From Agarilytica sp045430345 (lineage in GTDB: Bacteria; Pseudomonadota; Gammaproteobacteria; Pseudomonadales; Cellvibrionaceae): a stretch of 64,000 nucleotides of DNA. Numbering within the stretch: position 1 is the stretch's first letter; each line of letters starts with the position of its first letter. Position numbers and translations under genes: made by a program. The notes below the pieces were generated by a model, which saw nothing but the letters and a program-made list of their open reading frames with translations, had not been told where the DNA came from and did not search any database. The stretch covers positions 310,001-374,000 of the forward strand of contig JAILXT010000004.1 of NCBI GenBank assembly GCA_045430345.1. Reading direction: 5' to 3'. Shown piece after piece: positions 18,435-26,744 of this stretch.

Positions 18435-18914
18435 CTATTTTTTCTCCTTTTTTATCTTCGGTGTTTCAATAATTTTGGTGCTGCTCGCGATGTCGTGCCA
18501 TGCGCGCTGATCTTGATCAAATAAACACCACCAATACCCTAAGCCTAGGACTGCGAGCGAGATTGGGCCGCTGATGATTCGGCGCAAGATTTGAGTATGG
18601 CTAACTGGATGCCCGTTTTGGTCGACGAGTTTCAGGTGCCAAGCGCGCATGCCAACAGTTTGTCCTGCGCGTCGCCAAAATAACCAGTAGAAGCCCACAA
18701 TAGTGATGACCCAGCCACTTTGAAACCAAAGGCCTTGTTGCATTGGCTGGTAGTCTCCTGTGCCTTGATCCCCAATGACAAAGACCATGATGACAGTCGC
18801 CAGTGCGGAATACACCATGCTCAACGCCCCCAAAATAAACAGGTCGTATAAAAATGCGAGTAGGCGTTTGATAAGTGGAGCCGTGGGGAATTCTGTAATG
18901 GTAGCGCTAGTCAA
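18435..18914 (-). CDS. RDD-family membrane protein
   Basis: 159 residues with three or four membrane segments. The RDD-domain pattern is present: an early Arg in the first helix region (IKRLLAFLYDLFILG, with Asp), then FWRRAGQTVGMRAWHLKLVD and ILRRIISG. RDD proteins are small inner-membrane proteins, some of them Na+/H+ antiporters; most are unassigned. It is convergent with lptG, an arrangement seen in other Gammaproteobacteria. Confidence 0.88.
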   Translation of the reverse strand: MTSATITEFPTAPLIKRLLAFLYDLFILGALSMVYSALATVIMVFVIGDQGTGDYQPMQQGLWFQSGWVITIVGFYWLFWRRAGQTVGMRAWHLKLVDQNGHPVSHTQILRRIISGPISLAVLGLGYWWCLFDQDQRAWHDIASSTKIIETPKIKKEKK

Positions 18915-19018
18915 AAGAAGCCTTATAGAGTGTTGGTGATCATTTAGGCGAGAGCCGTTCGGGCGGGTATTCTAAACAATCGCAAGGCAGACTGGAAATG
19001 TCGGATATGAGAGGCTAT

Positions 19019-19540
19019 TTAGTCGAATTTGTATCGAAAGCGTAAACGCACCTTATCGTTGGATACGCGGATGTGATAGTTCGAAATATCGGAGAACTGT
19101 GAATACGGAACCTTGCCTACGGTAGAAGGATATAGGTCCGGATTCGCTTGTTGCCGTTGTTGCTGCTCTTTTTTGTAACTACCGATGACATAAGTGCGAA
19201 TATAGCGTCGTAAAGCAGCACTGGGTGATGAGCTAATATTGGCGTCTTCGAGCAACCAGCGGTTGTTGATCAGGCGCTGGCTCATCGTCATAGATGAGTC
19301 GCGTTCAGCGGCGGCGGCGCGGAATAATAAATCGTTGTCCATCATGTGCGTTGGCACAATGCGCATTTTACTAAAATCGTTTTCTGCGATGCCGAATCGC
19401 GCATAGTCCTCTAGGAGAAAATCATTTTCTGAGGCGGTTGCAAGAGACGTGAGGCCCAATGCGCCTGAACAAACCAGCCCCAAAGCGAATGCTAAAAAAC
19501 GCTTAGTCGGAAACTTCTGATTAAATTCAAAACGGCTCAT
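19019..19540 (-). CDS. Unknown exported protein
   Basis: 173 residues with a signal sequence after a basic start (KRFLAFALGLVCSGALGLTS, cleavage after ATA, about residue 37). The mature part begins acidic (SENDFLLEDYARFGIAENDF) and contains helical sections, a Gln-rich stretch (KKEQQQRQQ) and an ending of alternating residues that looks like beta strands (KVRLRFRYKFD). No cysteines or catalytic motif. The upstream region has two striking inverted repeats that may control it. I do not recognise the family. Confidence 0.7.
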   Translation of the reverse strand: MSRFEFNQKFPTKRFLAFALGLVCSGALGLTSLATASENDFLLEDYARFGIAENDFSKMRIVPTHMMDNDLLFRAAAAERDSSMTMSQRLINNRWLLEDANISSSPSAALRRYIRTYVIGSYKKEQQQRQQANPDLYPSTVGKVPYSQFSDISNYHIRVSNDKVRLRFRYKFD

Positions 19541-19612
19541 AAACTCGCCTCCTAATAAACATTATGGATCAATTTAGTGACAAAATAATGTGAAATAGGG
19601 GCGATTTGATAG

Positions 19613-19634
19613 ACCAATTTGGCATGAAATTGGT
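19613..19634. promoter_or_regulatory. Perfect 8-bp inverted repeat upstream of an exported-protein gene
   Basis: accaattt (19613-19620) and aaattggt (19627-19634) pair perfectly around six bases. The site is 73 bases upstream of the start codon of the 173-residue exported protein. The size and spacing fit a dimeric repressor or activator operator, but no regulator can be named. Confidence 0.4.
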
Positions 19635-19707
19635 GCCAAAAAAGATCAATTGTGACGCCTATATCATCTTGATATTTGTGTGGGGTAGAGGTGTCAATTT
19701 ACTTCAA

Positions 19708-19723
19708 GTAAGCAAACGCTTAC
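19708..19723. promoter_or_regulatory. LacI-like inverted repeat
   Basis: gtaagc and gcttac flank four bases (aaac). The sequence resembles operators of LacI-family regulators in sugar-degrading bacteria (centre with AACG), though the central CG is off-centre. No LacI-type gene is in the window. Confidence 0.3.
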
Positions 19724-20062
19724 AAAAATAGACTAAGAGGAAAACTTAAATCGATTTTTTATCGGTTTAAGTAATCAAATTGAGAGGCCCATAACAAAAA
19801 AATCTAATTTATTTTCTATAAAATCGATATATTTCGATGCTTTATAGTGGTGATATAACAAGAAGATGTAACGTAAAGGCACTTGAAAGAATGGAAAGCT
19901 ATATGTATGTGGGATATTTTTCGTTATACCGAAAATTGTTTAATATACGGCAATACCGGCATTGAGTTTACGCTTAAATAAAGCTTATACGTATAGTGGG
20001 ACGTAAAAAACGGTGACAATTAAGTAACGTGTTAATGTTTATTGCGGCAGGGAAAGAATTAA

Positions 20063-20944
20063 TTAATCGAGCTGATAATCCAAAATATTTTCCGAGTCGT
20101 CACAGGGCTGCCCAATACTTATTTTTCCATTCGCAAGCAGAGGCGTAGATTCTCGTCGTAAAAAAACTTCTTGTTGTCCGTGTTGCAGTAAGTATGTGCC
20201 GTTAGTGCTTCGATCCGTCAAAATAAATTTGCCGCGATGATACGAAATTGAGCAATGTGTTCGTGAAGCATTTTTATGTTGCACGCAAATTTGTACGGCG
20301 CCGTGGTCTCTCCCTATGGACACGTCTGCAGTTGGATCAATGTAGTATGTATGCCCCTGATAATTAATCAAAACCTGCGTGGGGGTTCCGTTAGCGGCAT
20401 TCACAGCCTTGGACGCGACGACGGTAGCATCAAGTGAGGCGGTATCTCGCTGTTCCCAATTTAAACGGTACAGCAGGGAAGGTTCTGACTCTCCCTTGAT
20501 GGTAACACGATCAAAAAATTCACATTGTTGGCGAAATGCGACCAAGTTTGCGTAGGTATCGGCGTCGAATAAAATTTGATTTGCCTGAGCTGTGCGCGCA
20601 AGGAAAGCGGCGTTATTTACGGTGTCGCCGTATACGTCGCTTTTATCATTGATTACTGGGCCGTAGCATATGCCTGTACGCAAATAAAAGTGCATTGCAT
20701 TCATGGCTTGATTCATCGTCACTGCAGCGGCGCAGGCAGATTCTGGATCTGCGTGGGCATACATGATTTCATCGCCAATAGTCTTGATGACTTGTCCTCC
20801 AGTACGTAAAACGACATCGCGCATGCCAGCAATGGCTTGGTCAATTTTTTCTTTTGCCCGTTCATTGCCGAGAGAGGTGTACAACTGCGAACTGCCCACA
20901 ATATCGGAAAAAACGATGGCTAAATAATCATCATCAGGTGTCAT
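20063..20944 (-). CDS. Class III adenylate cyclase with C-terminal FHA domain
   Basis: 293 residues. The N-terminal half (about 5-170) is a class III nucleotidyl cyclase domain. Metal-binding Asp14 (FSDIVGS) and Asp58 (TIGDEIMY) are present, Lys54 fits the adenine-selecting lysine, and VYGDTVNNAAFLAR supplies the Asn and Arg that stabilise the transition state. The product is therefore likely cAMP. The C-terminal part (about 210-285) is a forkhead-associated domain: VSIGRD, NASRTHCSI and DRSTNGTYLL, the phosphothreonine-recognition residues. No membrane segment is present, so it is cytoplasmic. The domain pairing suggests that binding a phosphorylated partner controls cAMP synthesis. No Ser/Thr kinase gene is in the window. 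Confidence 0.9.
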   Translation of the reverse strand: MTPDDDYLAIVFSDIVGSSQLYTSLGNERAKEKIDQAIAGMRDVVLRTGGQVIKTIGDEIMYAHADPESACAAAVTMNQAMNAMHFYLRTGICYGPVINDKSDVYGDTVNNAAFLARTAQANQILFDADTYANLVAFRQQCEFFDRVTIKGESEPSLLYRLNWEQRDTASLDATVVASKAVNAANGTPTQVLINYQGHTYYIDPTADVSIGRDHGAVQICVQHKNASRTHCSISYHRGKFILTDRSTNGTYLLQHGQQEVFLRRESTPLLANGKISIGQPCDDSENILDYQLD

Positions 20945-21090
20945 AAACCACAGCTTTTTAGGATCGGAGAATAGGGTGTAGCGTTACGGCTGCACCTAGT
21001 AAAAGTGTAACACTGATGTCTGTATCGACAAGGAAAAAGATGGGGATGTGAAATACCCTAATCGCACACAAAACTGACAGGCACAAAAAA

Positions 21091-21112
21091 GGGAGCCGAA
21101 GCTCCCTTTTTA
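21091..21112 (-). terminator. Rho-independent terminator after gap
   Basis: gggagc (21091-21096) and gctccc (21101-21106) form a 6-bp GC-rich stem with a four-base loop, with a T-run on both strands. For the minus-strand gap gene it reads as stem plus six T, 17 bases after the stop. Confidence 0.88.
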
Positions 21113-21128
21113 GGCATCATCAGGTGGA

Positions 21129-22136
21129 TTAGGCGTTTGCAGCCATGATCGCACGAGTTGTGTCTAGCATACGATTTGAGAAGCCCCACTCGTTGTCGTA
21201 CCAAGCCAAAACTTTTACTTGGTTGCCGATAACGCGTGTTTGTGACGCATCAAAAATACATGAAGCCGGGTTGTGATTGAAATCACTAGAAACCAAAGAC
21301 AATTCGTTGATTTCCATAACGCCTTGGAAGCGACTTTCAATTGCATCTGCAACGGCTTTGTTTACTTCTTCCGCAGTTGTTGGGCGGGAAGGCGTAAATG
21401 TGAAGTCTAGGCAGCTTACGTTGATCGTAGGAACACGTACCGCTAGGCCGTCTAACTTACCTTTTAGCTCAGGGATAACCAAGCCAATTGCCGCTGCAGC
21501 GCCAGTTTTGGTTGGGATCATGTTATGAGCTGCTGCACGTGCACGAAGTGTATCGGAGTGGTATGCATCAGTAACGTTTTGGTCATTCGTGTACGAGTGG
21601 ATGGTGTTCATCAAACCACCTTCAATGCCTATCGCTTTGTGGATCGCGTAAGTCATTGGAGCCAAACAGTTGGTTGTACATGAAGCGTTAGAAAGTACTT
21701 TATGTTCTGATGTGATGTCTTCGTGGTTCACACCGTATACAACCGTAAGGTCTACTTCTTTACCAGGAGCAGAGATCAATACGTTTTTAGCGCCAGCTTC
21801 AAGGTGCATAGCGGCTTTATCACGAGCAACGAAAAGACCGGTACATTCGAATACAACATCGATGTCCAAGTCACCCCAAGGAAGAGCTGCGGGGTTACGT
21901 TCTGCGATAATTTTAATTTCGTTTCCAGCAACAGTGATAGCTTCATCACTTGATTCAACATCAAAGCCGAATGTGCCGTGGACTGTATCGAACTTCAATA
22001 GGTGACCGTTAATTGATGGTGATCCTAAGTCGTTAATAGCAACAACTTGAAATTCGTCTTGTAGGTTTTTTTCGTAGATGGCGCGAAGGACATTGCGGCC
22101 GATGCGGCCAAAACCGTTAATAGCAATACGAGGCAT
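21129..22136 (-). CDS. gap: Glyceraldehyde-3-phosphate dehydrogenase, type I
   Basis: 335 residues. Oxidises glyceraldehyde-3-phosphate to 1,3-bisphosphoglycerate with NAD. The NAD fold starts INGFGRIGRNVLRAI, with Asp36 fitting NAD preference. The catalytic Cys153 is in SNASCTTNC, and His180 in the TIHSYTNDQ region. The C-terminus WYDNEWGFSNRM is normal. It is divergent from zwf-edd-eda, so the Entner-Doudoroff pathway and the lower glycolytic step it feeds lie together. An AGGAA ribosome binding site precedes the ATG. Confidence 0.98.
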   Translation of the reverse strand: MPRIAINGFGRIGRNVLRAIYEKNLQDEFQVVAINDLGSPSINGHLLKFDTVHGTFGFDVESSDEAITVAGNEIKIIAERNPAALPWGDLDIDVVFECTGLFVARDKAAMHLEAGAKNVLISAPGKEVDLTVVYGVNHEDITSEHKVLSNASCTTNCLAPMTYAIHKAIGIEGGLMNTIHSYTNDQNVTDAYHSDTLRARAAAHNMIPTKTGAAAAIGLVIPELKGKLDGLAVRVPTINVSCLDFTFTPSRPTTAEEVNKAVADAIESRFQGVMEINELSLVSSDFNHNPASCIFDASQTRVIGNQVKVLAWYDNEWGFSNRMLDTTRAIMAANA

Positions 22137-22521
22137 GGCGGTTTCCTGAGTAGTTTGTCGTGAAATTTGGAGCGCGGATTATGCTCAAAATCACCTCAAA
22201 ATGCAACCGTCTTGATGTCGTTTTATAGCAAATCTAGGGCCAACCTCGGACATGGATCGTCCGAATTGAGGGTGAAATCTGCATTCTATATTGGGGTTGG
22301 GACAAAAATTGCTGTGCTTAGATACCCCGTCTGCTTAACGGCAATAAAAGCGCATGAATCGTCGCGAAAGCGCACTAATGTTGTTCATAGAGGGCGTATG
22401 CTAGCCATACACGTGTGCAAAACGGCGTCTTTTACCAGCAGCTTATAGCCTAAACTTAAGCAAATGACGAAAGAAGCACGTAGGTCATTGTAAACGAGCG
22501 ATGTATATGAGGTTGGGCCTT
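22137..22521. other. Divergent control region between gap and zwf
   Basis: 385 bases between two divergent central-metabolism genes. It contains the gap promoter and must hold the zwf promoter. Small inverted repeats are present: cggac/gtccg (22247-22263) and gtatg/catac near 22398. A shared regulator such as HexR would be expected from related bacteria, but I could not identify its operator. Confidence 0.4.
22178..22206 (-). promoter_or_regulatory. Probable sigma-70 promoter of gap
   Basis: On the minus strand, TTGCAT (22201-22206) and CATAAT (22178-22183) are separated by 17 bases. The -10 is about 41 bases before the gap start codon. Confidence 0.6.
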
Positions 22522-24003
22522 ATGAATACAGATTTGTTGATAGTGGGTGGGGATGGTGATTTAGCCCTGCGTAAACTCTATCCCGCCTTATATTGCTTAG
22601 AACTCAATGAGTGTGAGCCGGAATACGAAAAAATCATTGGCGTTGCACGGACGGCGCATGAGCGAGACTCATTCTTAGCGAAAGTAAAAACCCATGTGAT
22701 TGCCAACATCTCCGAGTCATATTTTTCTGAAGAGGTATGGCAGGCGTTTGCGGACAAGTTGTGTTTTGTTCAGGGTGATGCCACTGACGTAAACAACTTG
22801 GTGGGAATAAAAGATAATGTCGTCGGTGTGGACGCGGTACTTGTTGTATATCTGGCAATTCCTCCGATGATCTTTGGTCGTGTTGTATTTGCGCTTGAAA
22901 AAAGCGGCTTGGTTACATCCTCGACACGGCTTATTGTGGAAAAACCGTTGGGGGATAACCGAGAAAGCTTTATTGAAATAAACAATGAGCTGACGCGAGT
23001 CTTTCCAGAAGAGCAGCTTTTTCGTATTGATCATTATCTTGGTAAAGAGACCGTCCAGAACTTATTAGCGTTACGTTTTGCCAACGATATATTTGAGCCC
23101 TTATGGAACGCAAAATACATCGATCATATTCAGATTACGGTGTCTGAATCCGTGGGGGTTGGTAACCGCTGGGGGTTTTACGACCAAACGGGCGCGACCC
23201 GCGACATGATCCAAAATCATTTATTGCAAGTCCTTTGCTTGGTGGCGATGGAGCCCCCTGCAACCTTAAATGCAGAATGTGTCCGTGCGGAAAAATTAAA
23301 AGTTTTGCAATGCTTAAAGTCTTTTTCATCGCAAGATACGAAGGACAATACCGTGTGTGGTCAATATCGCCGAGGTATAGTTAATGGTGAAGAGGTGGCA
23401 GGGTATTTAGAAGAAGAAACGGATAAGCATGCCGTAAATCCCGAGAGCCAAACGGAAACCTACGTCGCGTTACAGACGGAAATTCACAATTGGCGTTGGA
23501 CGGGCGTACCGATTTATTTGCGCACCGGTAAACGCTTACAGTCGCAACGATCAGAGATTGTGGTGCAATTTAAGCAAAGTCATCATCAAATATTTGATCA
23601 GAACCATTCCGAGCATAAACCCAATCGTTTAGTGATTCGTTTACAGCCCGATGAGGGGATACGCATGCGGATCATGAATAAAGTTGCGGGGCTAGAAGCA
23701 GGAATACCCTTAGAGTCAGGCTGTTTAGATATCCAATTTGGTGACGGAAAGAACGGTAACAAAGACAAAAAACACGATGCCTATTCCCGTTTGTTATTCG
23801 ATGTTTTGCGCAACGACCAAACGTTATTTGTGAGCGCTGCAGAAGTTGAACAGGCATGGCGTTGGGTAGATCAAATATTTGAGGCATGGAAACAAACGGG
23901 CATGAAGCCAGAAGGGTATATGGCAGGGTCTTTCGGTCCACCGAGTGCAGACGTGTTAATTGCGAGGAGCGGGCGGGAGTGGCACAACTTACTCTCTGAC
24001 TAG
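22522..24003 (+). CDS. zwf: Glucose-6-phosphate 1-dehydrogenase
   Basis: Oxidises glucose-6-phosphate to 6-phosphogluconolactone, the entry to the Entner-Doudoroff and pentose phosphate routes. The start at 22522 is preferred: a GAGG lies nine bases upstream and the product then begins like its homologues (MNTDLLIVGGDGDLALRKLY). A Met seven codons earlier has a poorer site. The nucleotide-binding GxxGDLA and the catalytic RIDHYLGKETVQN motif are intact. About 493 residues. It is followed by edd after 36 bases, so they probably share a transcript. No 6-phosphogluconolactonase gene lies between them. Confidence 0.97.
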   Translation: MNTDLLIVGGDGDLALRKLYPALYCLELNECEPEYEKIIGVARTAHERDSFLAKVKTHVIANISESYFSEEVWQAFADKLCFVQGDATDVNNLVGIKDNVVGVDAVLVVYLAIPPMIFGRVVFALEKSGLVTSSTRLIVEKPLGDNRESFIEINNELTRVFPEEQLFRIDHYLGKETVQNLLALRFANDIFEPLWNAKYIDHIQITVSESVGVGNRWGFYDQTGATRDMIQNHLLQVLCLVAMEPPATLNAECVRAEKLKVLQCLKSFSSQDTKDNTVCGQYRRGIVNGEEVAGYLEEETDKHAVNPESQTETYVALQTEIHNWRWTGVPIYLRTGKRLQSQRSEIVVQFKQSHHQIFDQNHSEHKPNRLVIRLQPDEGIRMRIMNKVAGLEAGIPLESGCLDIQFGDGKNGNKDKKHDAYSRLLFDVLRNDQTLFVSAAEVEQAWRWVDQIFEAWKQTGMKPEGYMAGSFGPPSADVLIARSGREWHNLLSD

Positions 24004-24039
24004 CCCGATGTGATAAAAAATGAGGTTGGTGTGTAATTT

Positions 24040-25845
24040 ATGAATCCGACAGTAAAGTCGATTACCAAAAAAATTATTGATCGCAGTCGCATTGCTCGAT
24101 CGAAATATGTCGAGAGCATGCGGCGTACAATGGGTGATAACCCGCCGAAAAAAAGGCTCTCCTGTGGAAACCTAGCGCATGCGTATGCCGGCTGTGGATC
24201 ACAAGATAAAGACATGATTCGGCTTATGCAAAGTGCGAATCTAGGGATTATTACGGCGTTTAACGATATGTTATCGGCGCATCAGCCTCTGGAGACGTAC
24301 CCAAATTTGATTAAAGAGGCCGCAAGGTCGCTAGGGTGTACAGCGCAAGTCGCTGGCGGTGTACCTGCGATGTGCGATGGCGTGACCCAGGGGCAAGCGG
24401 GAATGGAGTTGAGCTTGTTTAGCCGCGAGGTGGTGGCGATGGCTACCGCTGTTGGTTTGACCCATAACGTGTTTGATGCAAATTTATTTTTGGGGGTTTG
24501 CGATAAAATTGTGCCGGGGATGCTCATCGGTGCGTTGCAGTTTGGGCATTTGCCTGCGGTATTTGTCCCGGCGGGACCGATGCCTTCTGGTTTGCCTAAT
24601 AGTGAAAAAGCAAAAGTTCGGCAACAGTTTGCTGCGGGTGAAGTGGACGAAGATACATTGCTTGATGCAGAAACTGCGTCTTACCATAGTCCCGGCACCT
24701 GTACCTTTTACGGGACCGCGAATACTAACCAAATGATGGTCGAAATGTTGGGCGTACAGTTACCCGGCAGCTCGTTTGTTCATCCCGGTACGCCGTTGCG
24801 TGATGCGCTTACGGGGGCGGCGGTTAAAGCTGCCGTTTCATCCACCTTAGCGGCGGGAAATTATCGCCCTTTATATGAAGTGATCAATGAGCACTCCCTT
24901 GTGAATGCGATTGTGGGTTTGTTGGCAACAGGGGGCTCGACTAATCATACCTTGCATATTGTGGCGATCGCGAAAGCATGCGGTATTACCATTACCTGGG
25001 AGGATATGGACGAGCTATCTCGTTCAGTGCCTTTGTTAGCGAGGGTGTACCCGAATGGACAAGCGGATATTAACCTCTTTCAGTCTGCAGGTGGTATGGC
25101 GTTTTTAATTAAAGAATTACGCCTGGGCGGCTTGTTAAATGAAGACGTTGTGAACATCTTGGGGCACGGCTTAAACGCTTACGAGAAAGCCCCTGAGTTA
25201 ACTGACGATGGTGGCGTTAAATGGAAAACGTGTGCTGAACTTAGCGCAGATTTAACGGTTCTGCGACCATTTAAACTTCCCTTTGATTTAGAAGGCGGCT
25301 TGCGAGTATTAAATGGCAATTTAGGTAAAGGTGTTATCAAGATATCGGCTGTGGCGCCCGAAAATCGAAAGGTCTCTGCACCCTGTATTGTATTTCATTC
25401 CCAAGATGAATTGATTGCCGCGTTTAAACGTGGAGAGCTAGAAAAAGATTTTATTGCCGTGGTCCGCTTTCAAGGCCCGAGAGCGAACGGCATGCCTGAA
25501 CTCCATAAAATGACGCCGCCTTTGGCTGTATTACAAGATAAGGGGTTTAACATTGCCTTGGTTACTGACGGGCGGATGTCGGGCGCATCGGGGAAAGTTC
25601 CGGCAGCCATACATATGTCACCAGAGGCGCTAAACGGAGGGCCTTTATCTAAAGTGAAAACAGGAGACGTGATTCATTTTGATGCGGACGCAGGAAGTGT
25701 ATTGCTTGAGTTATCTGACGCAGAATTAGGTGAACGTGCACAGGCTGAATATGTAGCGGAAGACCAAAATTTGGGGCGTGGTATTTTTTCTGGGTTTCGT
25801 TCTTTGGTGGGGGCTTCGGATGTTGGTGCCGGGGTATTTGAATAG
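24040..25845 (+). CDS. edd: 6-Phosphogluconate dehydratase
   Basis: 601 residues, full length. First committed Entner-Doudoroff enzyme; converts 6-phosphogluconate to 2-keto-3-deoxy-6-phosphogluconate using a [4Fe-4S] cluster. Family signatures of the IlvD/Edd group are present: AGGVPAMCDGVTQGQAGMEL with a cluster cysteine, GVCDKIVPGMLIG, and near the end LVTDGRMSGASGKVPAAIH. The stretch PGTCTFYGTANTNQMMVE is also characteristic. It sits between zwf and eda. Confidence 0.98.
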   Translation: MNPTVKSITKKIIDRSRIARSKYVESMRRTMGDNPPKKRLSCGNLAHAYAGCGSQDKDMIRLMQSANLGIITAFNDMLSAHQPLETYPNLIKEAARSLGCTAQVAGGVPAMCDGVTQGQAGMELSLFSREVVAMATAVGLTHNVFDANLFLGVCDKIVPGMLIGALQFGHLPAVFVPAGPMPSGLPNSEKAKVRQQFAAGEVDEDTLLDAETASYHSPGTCTFYGTANTNQMMVEMLGVQLPGSSFVHPGTPLRDALTGAAVKAAVSSTLAAGNYRPLYEVINEHSLVNAIVGLLATGGSTNHTLHIVAIAKACGITITWEDMDELSRSVPLLARVYPNGQADINLFQSAGGMAFLIKELRLGGLLNEDVVNILGHGLNAYEKAPELTDDGGVKWKTCAELSADLTVLRPFKLPFDLEGGLRVLNGNLGKGVIKISAVAPENRKVSAPCIVFHSQDELIAAFKRGELEKDFIAVVRFQGPRANGMPELHKMTPPLAVLQDKGFNIALVTDGRMSGASGKVPAAIHMSPEALNGGPLSKVKTGDVIHFDADAGSVLLELSDAELGERAQAEYVAEDQNLGRGIFSGFRSLVGASDVGAGVFE

Positions 25846-25938
25846 ATGATGTTTTTTGCGGGACGTATTTTCGAGGGCGGATCAAAAGCACTCGTCTTGT
25901 TATTTAACGAATTACGTAATTGAGGTCAAGTTTATATC

Positions 25939-26565
25939 ATGGCAATCACAAAAGAGTATCTAGCGCCCTTGGGAGTTATGCCAGTTGTGGTAATTAACCA
26001 CGTAGAAGATGCAGTGCCTATAACGAATGCACTAAAAGAGGGTGGGATAAAGGCCGTTGAAATCACGTTACGCACTCCCGTAGCCTTAGATGCGATTCGT
26101 GAGGTGAAGGCTGAATGTAGCGGGATAGAAATTGGTGTGGGTACGGTAGTATCCGAACAGAATTTAAAAGATATTGCTGAAATTGGTGTCGACTTTGCGG
26201 TATCCCCCGGTTATACGCCGAAGTTAATTAAATGCGCTGAGTCTCTCGGTATTAACTTATTGCCTGGTGTGACTTCTCCGTCGGAAGTGATGGTGGGAAT
26301 GGAGCTGGGGCTTACCTGTTTTAAGCTCTTTCCTGCGGTAGCGGTGGGTGGCTTAGCGCTGTTGAAATCTATGGGCAGTCCACTGCCGCAAGCGTCGTTT
26401 TGTCCGACAGGTGGGTTAACGATCGATACGTTTACTGACTTTTTAGCTTTGTCTAATGTGAGTTGCGTGGGGGGGACGTGGCTTGTTCCGCAGGATTTGG
26501 TAGAGAAAAAAGACTGGCCGGGCATATCCGAAATCGCCCGAGATACAATGCTTAGACTGCCGTAA
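25939..26565 (+). CDS. eda: 2-Keto-3-deoxy-6-phosphogluconate aldolase
   Basis: 208 residues. Cleaves KDPG to pyruvate and glyceraldehyde-3-phosphate, the substrate of the neighbouring gap product. Glu41 and Arg45 (EITLRT) and the Schiff-base Lys129 (CFKLFPA) are at the expected offsets from the well-studied E. coli enzyme. The gap to edd is 93 bases and includes a palindrome (aattacgtaatt, 25910-25921) near the ribosome binding region, so eda may also have its own control. Confidence 0.97.
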   Translation: MAITKEYLAPLGVMPVVVINHVEDAVPITNALKEGGIKAVEITLRTPVALDAIREVKAECSGIEIGVGTVVSEQNLKDIAEIGVDFAVSPGYTPKLIKCAESLGINLLPGVTSPSEVMVGMELGLTCFKLFPAVAVGGLALLKSMGSPLPQASFCPTGGLTIDTFTDFLALSNVSCVGGTWLVPQDLVEKKDWPGISEIARDTMLRLP

Positions 26566-26627
26566 ACGTGTGAGGCGGATTGTTGCTCGCTATCAGCGTA
26601 GTGTTTACATGTTGCCGCCCTCGGTCT

Positions 26628-26665
26628 GTTAATCATTAGGGTGAAATGTCACCCTAATGATTAAC
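26628..26665. repeat. 17-bp perfect inverted repeat between eda and an FG-GAP gene
   Basis: gttaatcattagggtga (26628-26644) and its exact complement (26649-26665) flank a four-base loop. No T-run follows on either side, so it is not a classic terminator, though it lies between convergent transcripts and could act as one or protect 3' ends. It could also be a small palindromic repeat or the remnant of a mobile element. Confidence 0.6.
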
Positions 26666-26744
26666 ATAGATATCTGCTGTTTGGAGGCTGTTGATATTCC
26701 AAGTTTGGCGGATACACACATTCTCGCTATTTTGCACCGTAATA

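Larger units (their letters stand above)
19541..20062. other. AT-rich intergenic region with inverted repeats
   Basis: 522 bases with no supported gene. It contains the two inverted repeats listed separately and AT-rich promoter-like sequence. A short direct repeat, gatcaatt, occurs near 19567 and 19644. It holds the promoter for the 19019-19540 gene and the 3' side of the cyclase gene. I found no RNA gene or insertion-sequence remnant. Confidence 0.5.

Noticed and set aside
21670..22005. Plus-strand open frames opposite gap
   Set aside because: Shadows of a well-identified GAPDH gene.
25910..25921. aattacgtaatt palindrome before eda as a HexR operator
   Set aside because: It does not match the HexR consensus well enough; left as a note in the eda entry.
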